A stretch of DNA of 64,000 nucleotides from Myxococcales bacterium (lineage in GTDB: Bacteria > Myxococcota > Myxococcia > Myxococcales > Myxococcaceae). The DNA is taken from the NCBI GenBank assembly GCA_016191815.1, contig JACPVI010000045.1, forward strand, positions 49,495-113,494. Direction: 5' to 3'. The position numbers and the translations under genes are program-made. Below, piece after piece: positions 42,861 to 53,351 of this stretch. Under the pieces are notes generated by a model that was not told the DNA's origin, made no database searches, and was given only the letters and a program-made list of their open reading frames with translations. Position 1 is the first letter of the stretch. The number at the start of each line of letters is the position of its first letter.

Positions 42861-42900
42861 CCTAGCCCTCTCTCAGAGGGAGAGGGAAATCCCTCTCCCG
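42853..42900. repeat. REP-like hairpin element between secA and MopE-like gene
   Basis: GGGAGAGGG (42878-42886) and CCCTCTCCC (42891-42899) form a perfect nine-base stem with an AAAT loop, preceded by CCCTCACCCTAGCCCTC. The combination resembles intergenic elements with the theme CCCTCACCCTAGCCCTCTCCC that recur in many proteobacterial genomes. It sits between the secA stop and the start of the downstream lipoprotein and may reduce read-through or protect mRNA ends. Confidence 0.6.
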
Positions 42901-42934
42901 CGCGCGGCAGAGGGGCAGGGCAGAGGATACCAAC

Positions 42935-45730
<2,796 letters not shown>

Positions 45731-45750
45731 AGGGCCGGTCCTCCGGCCCT
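45731..45750 (-). promoter_or_regulatory. Hairpin presenting the secA ribosome binding site
   Basis: On the coding strand AGGGCCGG, AGGA, CCGGCCCT sit directly before the ATG at 45730. The eight-base stems pair perfectly and the purine loop with the closing GG makes the GGAGGA Shine-Dalgarno. Folding would place the site in the loop and the start codon at the stem base. It could tune SecA translation, but this is inference. Confidence 0.6.
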
Positions 45751-45787
45751 CCTTGGGGCCGGCGGCTCTCCACCCGTCCAGGAACGT

Positions 45788-46702
45788 TCACTCGTCGAGG
45801 ATGAACTTCCGGGGATTCTGCGGAAGTCCGTTCACCCGCACTTCATAGTGCAGATGCGGCCCGGTGGAGCGCCCGGTGTTCCCCATGGTGGCGATCACCT
45901 GTCCGCGCTTCACCTTGTCTCCCGCCTTCACCCGGATGGTCGCCAGGTGCCCATACCGCGTCTTGATGCCGTAGCCGTGGTCGATCACCATCACGTTTCC
46001 ATAGCCCCCCTCCAGGCCGGAGAACACCACCGTCCCGTCGGAGGGAGCCATGATGTCCTTCCCGTGGGCCCCGGCGATGTCCAGGCCGGCATGCATCACC
46101 CGGTCGGCGGTGTAGGGGTCGAGCCTCTGCCCGAAGTCGGAGGTCACCCAGCCGCGGGTGGGCCAGGTGGAGGGAGTGGAGGCGAGCAGGGACTTCTGCT
46201 CCTGGAAGTAGGCCTGCAGCTCCTGGAGGCTCTGCTCCTGGCGGGTGGCCTCGGCCGACAGCTTGTCCAGCCGGGAGGAGAGGGCCTTGGGGTTCTCCGA
46301 GCTGGTGAGCCGGGTGAATTGGTTGTCGCCGGAGCTGGGCAGCACCACCGAGGGCTCGGTGGGACCCATGGCCAGGTTGCGCTGCGGGTCGGAGAGCAGG
46401 GTGATGGCCCGGAGCTTCTGGTCGAAGCGCTCCACCCGGTCCAAGGTGGCGCCGATGTGGTCGATCCGCTCGCGAATGGACTTGAGCTGGCTCTTGAGGG
46501 CCAGGTTCTCCTCCCTCAGGATGCGATTCTCCGAAGCGTCCCGGGCCACCGAGAAATAGTGGGCAGTCCCCGCGACCGCCAGGCCCGCCAGCACCAAAAG
46601 CGAGATGCACAGCTGCCACACGTACCGCTTGGGGACGCGGAACCGCCGGACCTGGGCGGTGTGGTCGGGGACAATGATCAGCGTGAAGGACGTGTCAGCC
46701 AA
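45788..46702 (-). CDS. Membrane-anchored M23 (LytM-type) peptidase
   Basis: The 304-residue protein has a cytoplasmic N-terminal tail (ADTSFTLIIVPDHTAQVRRF), one membrane helix (LCISLLVLAGLAVAG), a periplasmic coiled coil (ENRILREENLALKSQLKS, about residues 60-110), and a C-terminal LytM domain. The domain has HAGLD (zinc His and Asp) and HLHYEV (HxH), so it is probably an active endopeptidase cutting peptidoglycan cross-links. The start is TTG at 46702 after AGGGGAAG; the longer frame to 46813 has no such site. It is upstream of secA. Confidence 0.87.
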   Translation of the reverse strand: MADTSFTLIIVPDHTAQVRRFRVPKRYVWQLCISLLVLAGLAVAGTAHYFSVARDASENRILREENLALKSQLKSIRERIDHIGATLDRVERFDQKLRAITLLSDPQRNLAMGPTEPSVVLPSSGDNQFTRLTSSENPKALSSRLDKLSAEATRQEQSLQELQAYFQEQKSLLASTPSTWPTRGWVTSDFGQRLDPYTADRVMHAGLDIAGAHGKDIMAPSDGTVVFSGLEGGYGNVMVIDHGYGIKTRYGHLATIRVKAGDKVKRGQVIATMGNTGRSTGPHLHYEVRVNGLPQNPRKFILDE

Positions 46703-46834
46703 CGCTCTTCCCCTTTGCCCCCAACGTGCTGAGCAGCGAGGGTAATACTTCGGCGCTGAAAAAGCGTCCCCTCGTCCGGCCCTCCCCAAACCCGCACCAT
46801 ACCCCGCGGGCAACCCTTCGATCTCAAACGACCG

Positions 46835-46864
46835 CAGCTAGCACCCGTCAAACGAGCCTGTCAA
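46835..46864 (-). promoter_or_regulatory. Candidate sigma70-type promoter for the M23 peptidase gene
   Basis: TTGACA (complement of 46859-46864) is followed 17-18 bases later by CTAGCT/TAGCTG with a TG in front, in the gap after the PP2C gene. The -35 is perfect and the -10 is poor, so a candidate only. Confidence 0.35.
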
Positions 46865-46893
46865 GGTGTAGACACTTCGAGGGTTTACGGCGT

Positions 46894-47688
46894 TCAGGTG
46901 TGCGCCTTGACCACGATCACCGTGATGTTGTCGTCGCCACCGCGCTCATTGGCCAGCTCCACCAGCTTCTTGGGAGCCTGCCCCAGATCGGTGTTCCGAA
47001 TCAGCTCCAGAAGCTCGCGGTCCTCCATCATGTTGGCCAGTCCGTCGGAGCAGAGCACGAAGGCGTCGCCGGGCTCGGAGATCAGCCCCATCACGTCGAC
47101 CTGGACCTCCTCCTCGAAGCCGACCGAGCGGGTGATGATGTTCTTGTAGCGGGAGTGCTTCGCCTCCTCGGCGGTGATCATCCCGGCCTTGATCTGCTCG
47201 TTCACCAGCGAGTGGTCCTCGCTGATCTGCTGGATCAGGTCTCCGCGGATGAGATAGGCGCGGCTGTCTCCCACGTGCGCGAAGAAGGCGTGGTCGTCCT
47301 TGATGAGCAAGGAGATGACGGTAGTGCCCATTCCCTGGAGGCGTGGGTCGTCCTGGGCGGCGTTGAAGATCGCCACGCAGGCCTTCTCCACCGCGGCGCG
47401 GATCACCTCCGGCAGCGGGGAGTCTTCCAGGCGTGCGTCGGAGGCGAAGGGATTCTCGTTGCCCTCCCGCGACTTGCGCAGCTCGGCGTCGATCGTCTCC
47501 ACCGCGATGCGAGAGGCCGTGCCCCCGCCGGCATGCCCGCCCATTCCGTCGGCCACCACGTACAGCTGCAACTCGTCGTCGATGAGGTAGCTGTCCTCGT
47601 TGTGGTTGCGCTTGCGCCCTACGTCGGTGAGGCCAGCCGACGCGACCTTGAGACGGGCGACCTCGGTCTGCCCAGCGGGTTTCGACAC
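46894..47688 (-). CDS. PP2C-family serine/threonine phosphatase (Stp/PrpC-like)
   Basis: The protein has the PP2C metal motifs in order: RKRNHNEDSYL, VVADGMGGHAGGGTAS, GMGTTVI, HVGDSRAYLI, CSDGLANMM and GGDDNITVIVV. It is a soluble Mn2+/Mg2+ enzyme that reverses Ser/Thr kinase signalling, in which myxobacteria are rich. The start is uncertain: GTG 47688 (SKPAGQTEV) is preferred; ATG 47730 and a frame start at 47766 are further upstream, the last overlapping the recN stop. No kinase gene is adjacent. Confidence 0.9.
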   Translation of the reverse strand: MSKPAGQTEVARLKVASAGLTDVGRKRNHNEDSYLIDDELQLYVVADGMGGHAGGGTASRIAVETIDAELRKSREGNENPFASDARLEDSPLPEVIRAAVEKACVAIFNAAQDDPRLQGMGTTVISLLIKDDHAFFAHVGDSRAYLIRGDLIQQISEDHSLVNEQIKAGMITAEEAKHSRYKNIITRSVGFEEEVQVDVMGLISEPGDAFVLCSDGLANMMEDRELLELIRNTDLGQAPKKLVELANERGGDDNITVIVVKAHT

Positions 47689-47746
47689 GGGCGGGAATGC
47701 TAGGCGACGCTTTCGCTCGGGGCAAGGCATCGTCGCAGGTCGATCT

Positions 47747-49495
47747 TCAGCCAGTCCTCCGGGCACGCCCCCCTTTCTCCGCGGGCGAGCGGGCCCTTCG
47801 GGCCATGCGCTCCGAGGACGGCAGCCTCCTCGCCGATCTCACTAGGGCCTGGGCCGCCGAGAGCGCTTCACGGCTGACCTCCACGCCCGAGAGCATCCGG
47901 GCCAGCTCTCGCATCCGCTCTTCCCCTGCGAGGGCCGACACCTTGGAGAGAGTGCGACCCTTGCGGTGCTCCTTTTCGATCAGGAGGTGGTGGTCAGCGT
48001 GGGCGGCCACCTGCGGCAGATGGGTGATGCACAGCACCTGCCGATGCCCGCTCACCTCTTTGATCATCCGCCCCACCACGTCGGCCGCTGCCCCTCCCAC
48101 TCCGGAGTCAGCTTCGTCGAGCACATAACACCGGCAGCCGTCGGACTCGGCCAGGGCGCGCTTGAGGGCCAACAAAAGGCGCGAGGCCTCTCCCCCGGAG
48201 GCGACCTTGGCGAGCGGCCGCGCCGGCTCACCCGGATTGGCGGAGAAGAAGAATTCGATGTCGTCGGCCCCATCCGGCCCTAGATGCTGCTCGGCAGGCT
48301 CCCGCGGCGCCACCCTCACCGAGAATTCGCAAGAGGGGAGCGAGAGGTGGCTCAAGGCCTCTCTCACGTCCCTGGAAAGGGCCCCGGCTGCCTCGCGACG
48401 CGACTCCGAAAGCCTCGCGGCTCCATCGGCGGCGCCCTGCCTGGCCCTGGCCCGTTCTTCCTCGAGCGCCTGGAGGTGCTCTCCCCGATGGACGAGCTGG
48501 TCGACCTCGGCGCAGAGCGTTCCGCGTCGCTGGACCAGCTCCGCGAGCGAGCAGGTGTGCTTTCGGCAGAGCCGCTTGATCGAATCCAGCCGGTCCTCGA
48601 CCTCGGCGAGCCGGAGCGGCTGAGGCTCGAGCGACCCTTGGTAGCGAGAGAGTTTGCGGGAGACTTCCTCCAGCTCGGAGCGTGCGCCCTGGACCGCGCG
48701 GAGGGGCTCACCGAGGCTGGCGTCGAGCCTGGCAGCTTCCTGGAGTACCCCGAGGGCCCGGTCGAGCTTCTCCAGGCACGAGCCCTCCTGATTTCGGAGG
48801 AGGGTCTCGGCCTCGGAGGTGGCGCGCTCGAGCCTCTGCAGCGAGGAGAGCCGCCGCCGCTCCTCCTCGAGTGCGACGTCCTCGCCCGAGCGGGGGTCGA
48901 TCTCCTCCAGCTCCGCGAGCTGGAAGCGGAGGAAGTCGAGGCGCTGGGCGAGCGGCCCATCGCCACCGCACAGGGCATCTACCCGGCGCTGGACCTCCAG
49001 CAGGGCGGCATGCCGGGCTCGGTAGGCATCGAGGAGCGGTCCGAGCGAGCCCACCTTGTCCAACAGCTCGCGGTGCAGCGAGGAGTCATACAGCCCCACG
49101 TGCTCGTTTTGCCCGGCGATGTCCACCAGCCCCTTCATCAGGCGGCAGAGCACCCCGACGGTCACCAGCGAGCCATTGACGTACGCCTTCCCGCGGCCCC
49201 CGCGGCCGACCACCCTTCGGATGGCCAGCTCGTCGCCAAGGTCGGGGAGGCCCAGCTCCGAGAGTCGGCGGGCCAGCTCCTGGGTGCGACCGAAGAGGCC
49301 CTCCACCACCGCCTCCTCGCACCCGGCCCGGACGGCCTCGGGGTCCGCCCTCCCGCCGAGGAGCAGTGAGAGAGCGTCGACCAGAATCGACTTTCCGGCG
49401 CCGGTCTCGCCGGTGAGCACGGTCAGCCCCTCGCCGAAGGAGACCTCGGCCTCCTCGATCACCGCGAAGCTTTGGATTCTCAGAGCGTGCAGCAC
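47747..49495 (-). CDS. recN: DNA repair protein RecN
   Basis: The 582-residue SMC-like protein has Walker A GETGAGKSILVDALSLLLGG near residue 30, a central coiled coil, the ABC signature KVASGGEASRLLLALK and Walker B CYVLDEADSGVGG near the C terminus. ITHLPQVAAHADHHLLIEK follows. RecN holds broken DNA ends during double-strand-break repair. The start is GTG at 49495, five bases after a strong GGGAGG. The frame extending upstream over the next gene is not coding. A short C-terminal tail (SERMARRARSPAEKGG) is extra. Confidence 0.96.
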   Translation of the reverse strand: MLHALRIQSFAVIEEAEVSFGEGLTVLTGETGAGKSILVDALSLLLGGRADPEAVRAGCEEAVVEGLFGRTQELARRLSELGLPDLGDELAIRRVVGRGGRGKAYVNGSLVTVGVLCRLMKGLVDIAGQNEHVGLYDSSLHRELLDKVGSLGPLLDAYRARHAALLEVQRRVDALCGGDGPLAQRLDFLRFQLAELEEIDPRSGEDVALEEERRRLSSLQRLERATSEAETLLRNQEGSCLEKLDRALGVLQEAARLDASLGEPLRAVQGARSELEEVSRKLSRYQGSLEPQPLRLAEVEDRLDSIKRLCRKHTCSLAELVQRRGTLCAEVDQLVHRGEHLQALEEERARARQGAADGAARLSESRREAAGALSRDVREALSHLSLPSCEFSVRVAPREPAEQHLGPDGADDIEFFFSANPGEPARPLAKVASGGEASRLLLALKRALAESDGCRCYVLDEADSGVGGAAADVVGRMIKEVSGHRQVLCITHLPQVAAHADHHLLIEKEHRKGRTLSKVSALAGEERMRELARMLSGVEVSREALSAAQALVRSARRLPSSERMARRARSPAEKGGRARRTG

Positions 49496-49560
49496 ATCGC
49501 CCTCCCGCCTGGACACTGAACACCCTAGCAGGTAGGGCCGACACTGCTCAAACGTGCAGG

Positions 49561-52515
49561 CTAGGGCAAGTTGAAGGTGTAGCCGTCGAAGGTGAAGGTG
49601 CAGGTGCCGGAGGCGCCGAACTTCACGGTGCCGACCACCCACATCTCCTTGTCCTTCTTGAAGCCCCGGCTGCGGGTGGTCATCAAGGTGTTCCCGCAGT
49701 ACACCTTCACCGTGGAGCTCACCGTCTTCGGCGAGGCCGCGTACGAGTACATGTGCACCCCGATGGTGTAGTCGTGCGAGGTGGAGGGGACGTTGATCCG
49801 GATGTTCTCCGGGCCCTTGCCGGTGATGTCGTCGCGGTCCAAGGAAGGGTCGTCCGCGGTGCCCGGCGCGTCCCAGCTCGGGGTCTTGTTGCTCCAGTAG
49901 CAGTCGTAGGGCTTGGCCGCCGAGGCCCAGCCGTTGGAGTTGTGGCTGTTGCCGGCGCTGGGGTGCTGCAGGTGGAGGTCCATGTCGTTGTTCTGATCCC
50001 AGGTCAGCTCCACCCAGAGGTCGCCCAAGGCGTTGACGGTGATGTCCACCTCGCAAGAGGAGGACAGCCCCATCGAGTCGGTGACGGTGAAGCGCAAGGT
50101 GTGGACCCCCACCACGTCGGCGAAGTACTTGGCGCTGGTGCAACTGTTCGGCGCGGTGAAGTTTCCGTTGGAGGTCGCCGGCCGGCTCACCACCGACCAG
50201 GAGCAGCTGATCGCCCTCCCCACCGGAGAGGAGGCCGAGCTGTTCAAGGAGACGGTGGTGTTGGGATTCACCGTCTGGTCGGCGGGGCAGGTGGCGGCAG
50301 GTCCGCAGACTCCGTCGTCCACCGTCCCGTCGCAGTCGTCGTCGGTGCCGTTGCAGCTCTCCGCGGAGGCCGTTCCCGGCGTGCAGCTCTGGCTCACCCC
50401 TCCCACGCAAGCCTGGACCGTCTTGGCGCAGGCGCCGGTGCCGCAGCTCAGGGTGCCCAGCCCCTCGTCGGTCTGAGCGTCGCAGTCGTTGTCCGCCCCA
50501 TCACACACCTCGGTGGAGGGCGCGCCCGCGGTGCAGCTCTGCGCGACTCCACCCACGCAAGCCTGGACCGTCTTGGCGCAGGCGCCGGTGCCACAGCTCA
50601 GGGTGCCCAGCCCTTCGTCGGTCTGAGCGTCGCAGTCGTTGTCCGCCCCGTCGCAAACCTCGGCGGAGGGCGAGCCGGCAGTGCAGCTCTGCGCGACTCC
50701 ACCCACGCAGGCCTGGACGGTCCGCGCGCAGGCGCCGGTGCCGCAGCTCAGGGTGCCCAGCCCCTCGTCGGTCTGCCCGTCGCAATCGTTGTCCGCTCCG
50801 TCGCACACCTCGGTGGCGGGCGAGCCGGCGGTGCAAGTCTGGGCGACTCCGCCGACGCAATTGGCCACCGTGCGCCGGCAGGCGCCCACTCCGCAGCTGG
50901 TCGAGCCCAAGGCCTCGTCGGTCTGCCCGTCGCAGTCGTCGTCCTTGCCGTTGCAGGACTCGGCCGCCGGCACCACCTGCCCGGAGCATGCCGACCAGTT
51001 GCCTGTGGTGCAGCTCTGGCTCCCCGCCTTGCAGACGCCCACGCCCACGGTGCCGTTGGGCCCGGTGTAGCAGCTGCGCACCTGGCCATCGAGACAGTTG
51101 CAGCCCTCGTCGGTCTGCCCGTCGCAGTCGTCGTCCAGCCCGTTGCAGCTCTCCGCGCTCGAGGCGCCCGGCACGCAGGTCTGCGGCACTCCAAAGACGC
51201 AGGCGCTCACGGTGCGCTGGCAAATCCCCTGCCCGCAGCTGAGCTGCCCCAGCCCTTCGTCCACCTGGCCGTCGCAGTCGTCGTCGGCCCCGTTGCACAC
51301 CTCGGTGGCCGGCGAGCCCGGCACGCAGGTCTGCACCTTGCCAAAGGAGCAGTTGGCGACGGTGCGGGCGCAGGCGCCCACTCCGCAGCTCGTGGTGCCC
51401 AACCCCTCGTCGGCCTGGCCGTCGCAGTCGTCGTCGAGGCCGTTGCAGCTCTCCGCGGCCGGCTGTCCGGGCGCGCAGCTCTGGAGGACGCCCGCCGAGC
51501 AGGCCGCTACCGTCCTGGCGCAGGTCCCCACGCCACAGGACAGCGTTCCCAGCCCCTCGTCGGTCTGCCCGTCGCAGTCGTCGTCGAGGCCATTGCACCC
51601 CTCCGCCGAAGGCTGCCCGGGGACGCAGGACTGCGAAGCGCCGCCCAGGCAGACGGACACGGTGCGGGCGCAGGCCCCGGCGCCGCAGCTCGCGCTGCCC
51701 AGGTCCTCGTCCACCTGCCCATCGCAGTCGTCGTCGATGGAGTTGCAGGACTCCGGTTGGGGCTGGCCCATGACGCAGGCCTGCGGCTGTCCGTTCGAGC
51801 AAGCCACCGCGCTCCTGGCGCAGGCGCCGGTGCCGCAGGTGAGCGGGAGGATGCCATCGTCCGCGGTCCCGTTGCAGTCGTTGTCCAGCCCGTCGCAGGT
51901 CTCCGCAGAGGGGCTGCCCATCGCGCAGCTCGCCACCGCTCCGTTCGCACAGCCCGGCTGGGTGCGCTGGCAGGAGCCGATGCCGCATGTCAAGTCCGGC
52001 AGGCCCTCGTCCGCGAGGCCGTCACAGTCGTTGTCCTTGCCGTCGCAGCTCTCCGGCACGGGCCCCACTGCGCCCACGCAGGCCCCGTAGCGCCAGGCGC
52101 CGGAATCGAGGACGCAGCTCGAGGTGCCGAGGCGGCACTCTCCGAGCTTGCTCTGGCCGCAGGAGACCGCCTGGCCCTCGGCGCACTCCTCCGCCGCCCC
52201 CGCGTCGGCCGGCTGCGCCCCCGCGTCCTCGGACTTCACCTCGAGGCACTCGCCTTGGCTCTTGAGGCAGACGTTGCCCGCGGGGCAGTCGCCATCTCGG
52301 GTGCAGAAGAAGCCCGCGTCGGCGGCGCTCTCCATCTTCGGAGCACCGCACACTCCGTCCACGCAGGCCTGGCCCAGCGGGCAATCGGAGTCGCGCGAGC
52401 AGCCCTCGCCTCCCGCCGGGCCCGAATCGCGCGCCGCGGTGGAGCGGATGGTGCCCCCGCAGGCGGAGAGCAACGAGACGAGGGCCGCGATCCCGGCCGA
52501 CCGCACTGGCGACAT
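49561..52515 (-). CDS. MopE-type Cys-repeat lipoprotein with PKD- and YfaP-like C terminus
   Basis: The 984-residue protein has a lipobox (LVSLLSAC), a Cys-rich EGF-like start (CSRDSDCPLGQACVDGVC), and twelve 50-residue repeats (CNGLDDDCDGQTDEGL, then CGVGTCARTV and CSAG..QSC). The repeats resemble MopE Cys units but lack the DxDxDG loop. After residue about 740 a PKD-like domain (VSLNSSASSPVGRAISCSWSVV) precedes a DUF2135/YfaP-type domain (DLWVELTWDQNNDMDLHLQHP). It starts at ATG 52515 after GAGGTGGG. No enzymatic site was recognised. A large surface protein, adhesion-like by architecture. Confidence 0.85.
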   Translation of the reverse strand: MSPVRSAGIAALVSLLSACGGTIRSTAARDSGPAGGEGCSRDSDCPLGQACVDGVCGAPKMESAADAGFFCTRDGDCPAGNVCLKSQGECLEVKSEDAGAQPADAGAAEECAEGQAVSCGQSKLGECRLGTSSCVLDSGAWRYGACVGAVGPVPESCDGKDNDCDGLADEGLPDLTCGIGSCQRTQPGCANGAVASCAMGSPSAETCDGLDNDCNGTADDGILPLTCGTGACARSAVACSNGQPQACVMGQPQPESCNSIDDDCDGQVDEDLGSASCGAGACARTVSVCLGGASQSCVPGQPSAEGCNGLDDDCDGQTDEGLGTLSCGVGTCARTVAACSAGVLQSCAPGQPAAESCNGLDDDCDGQADEGLGTTSCGVGACARTVANCSFGKVQTCVPGSPATEVCNGADDDCDGQVDEGLGQLSCGQGICQRTVSACVFGVPQTCVPGASSAESCNGLDDDCDGQTDEGCNCLDGQVRSCYTGPNGTVGVGVCKAGSQSCTTGNWSACSGQVVPAAESCNGKDDDCDGQTDEALGSTSCGVGACRRTVANCVGGVAQTCTAGSPATEVCDGADNDCDGQTDEGLGTLSCGTGACARTVQACVGGVAQSCTAGSPSAEVCDGADNDCDAQTDEGLGTLSCGTGACAKTVQACVGGVAQSCTAGAPSTEVCDGADNDCDAQTDEGLGTLSCGTGACAKTVQACVGGVSQSCTPGTASAESCNGTDDDCDGTVDDGVCGPAATCPADQTVNPNTTVSLNSSASSPVGRAISCSWSVVSRPATSNGNFTAPNSCTSAKYFADVVGVHTLRFTVTDSMGLSSSCEVDITVNALGDLWVELTWDQNNDMDLHLQHPSAGNSHNSNGWASAAKPYDCYWSNKTPSWDAPGTADDPSLDRDDITGKGPENIRINVPSTSHDYTIGVHMYSYAASPKTVSSTVKVYCGNTLMTTRSRGFKKDKEMWVVGTVKFGASGTCTFTFDGYTFNLP
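50300..52065 (-). repeat. Twelve 150-bp coding repeats in MopE-type lipoprotein
   Basis: Each 150-base unit encodes one 50-residue Cys repeat. Units nine to eleven (about 50340-50800) differ by only a few bases, while others are far more diverged, which points to recent duplication of a unit or local gene conversion. One unit (about 50950-51130) has an extra 15 residues. Confidence 0.85.
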
Positions 52516-52644
52516 ACCCACCTCGCTCCGCGCGCGATTCCCCTTTGTAGGGCCGAGGCCCACATCCGCGGAGGGGCGCATTCTACGCGATCCACCCTTG
52601 AAGCTCCGAATCGGGCCAGCCGAGCCTCAGGGGTTGTACACATT

Positions 52645-52658
52645 CACCTGGCCAGGTG
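52645..52658. promoter_or_regulatory. Perfect 14-bp palindrome between MopE-type gene and vapB
   Basis: CACCTGG and CCAGGTG are directly adjacent, flanked further out by GGTTG and CAACC. It lies in the 251-base divergent gap (52516-52766). It fits an operator for the toxin-antitoxin module or the lipoprotein gene, but this is a guess. No strong sigma70 promoter was found near it. Nothing else was recognised in the gap. Confidence 0.35.
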
Positions 52659-52766
52659 TGCAACCGCGGCCTGTGCGCCCACGGTCAACCGCTCAATCGA
52701 AACCCCGGCCCTCTCGCCGGGCCGGGGGCCGTTGAACGGGCAGATTCAGATCATTCGCATGCTGCC

Positions 52767-52963
52767 ATGCATGCGATTCGTGCGACTCTGAACCTCGATG
52801 CCGAGCTCGTGGAGGCCGCCGCCCGCGCACACCCCGGCAAGACGCGCACCGCCGTCATCGAAGAGGGCCTGCGGGCACTGATCGCGCGCGAGGCGGCCCT
52901 TCGGCTGGCGGCACTCGGGGGGAAGGCGCCTCGCGCGAGCGCCCAAAGCGGCGGCCGCAATGA
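52767..52963 (+). pseudogene. VapB-like antitoxin with apparent frameshift
   Basis: From ATG 52767 the frame reads MHAIRATLNLDAELVEAAA, then KTRTAVIEEGLRALIAREAALRLAAL, a classic VapB (ribbon-helix-helix) start with a C-terminal toxin-binding part. At the G6 run 52917-52922 the frame goes wrong: it stays open for kilobases opposite the helicase gene. One extra G would give GGEGASRERPKRRPQ and a stop at 52961-52963 overlapping the toxin start, just like normal VapB. So either the gene is mutated, the run is miscounted, or ribosomes shift frame. Coordinates assume the corrected end. Confidence 0.7.
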
Positions 52964-53322
52964 TCCTGGTCGACACGAACGCCTGGGTCAGCCACGCTCG
53001 CGCCAAGGACACCAGACTGGCGGCGATGCTCGAGCAGAACCGGGTGGTGACCGCGGACGTGGTGCTCGGCGAGTTGATGCTCGGCTCCGGATTGCCGCCA
53101 GCGCTGGTGCGCGACCTGGCGCTGTTGCCGCGGCTGCCAAGCCCCTCGGCGGCCCAGACACGCGCGTACATCGAGAGGTACCGGCGGACCTTCCGCGCTT
53201 TCGGGGTGGGCTGGGCGGACGCCCAGATCATCCTCACCGCGGCGGATTCCGGAGCGCTTCTCTACTCGTCGGACGGCGCGGTTCGCACCGTGTGGCGGCG
53301 GCTGGGGTTTCGCCTGGCCTGA
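52960..53322 (+). CDS. VapC-type PIN-domain toxin
   Basis: The 120-residue protein has MILVDTNAWVSH (first Asp), TADVVLGELMLGSG (Glu), WADAQIILTAADSG and LYSSDGAVRTV with the other acids. These are the PIN-fold Mg2+ ligands of VapC RNases, which usually cut tRNA-fMet or 23S rRNA. Its ATG overlaps the corrected antitoxin stop by four bases (ATGA). It follows vapB and is convergent with the helicase gene. Confidence 0.88.
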   Translation: MILVDTNAWVSHARAKDTRLAAMLEQNRVVTADVVLGELMLGSGLPPALVRDLALLPRLPSPSAAQTRAYIERYRRTFRAFGVGWADAQIILTAADSGALLYSSDGAVRTVWRRLGFRLA

Positions 53323-53351
53323 CCTTGACCTCGAGTGGGCCACCGCCTGCC

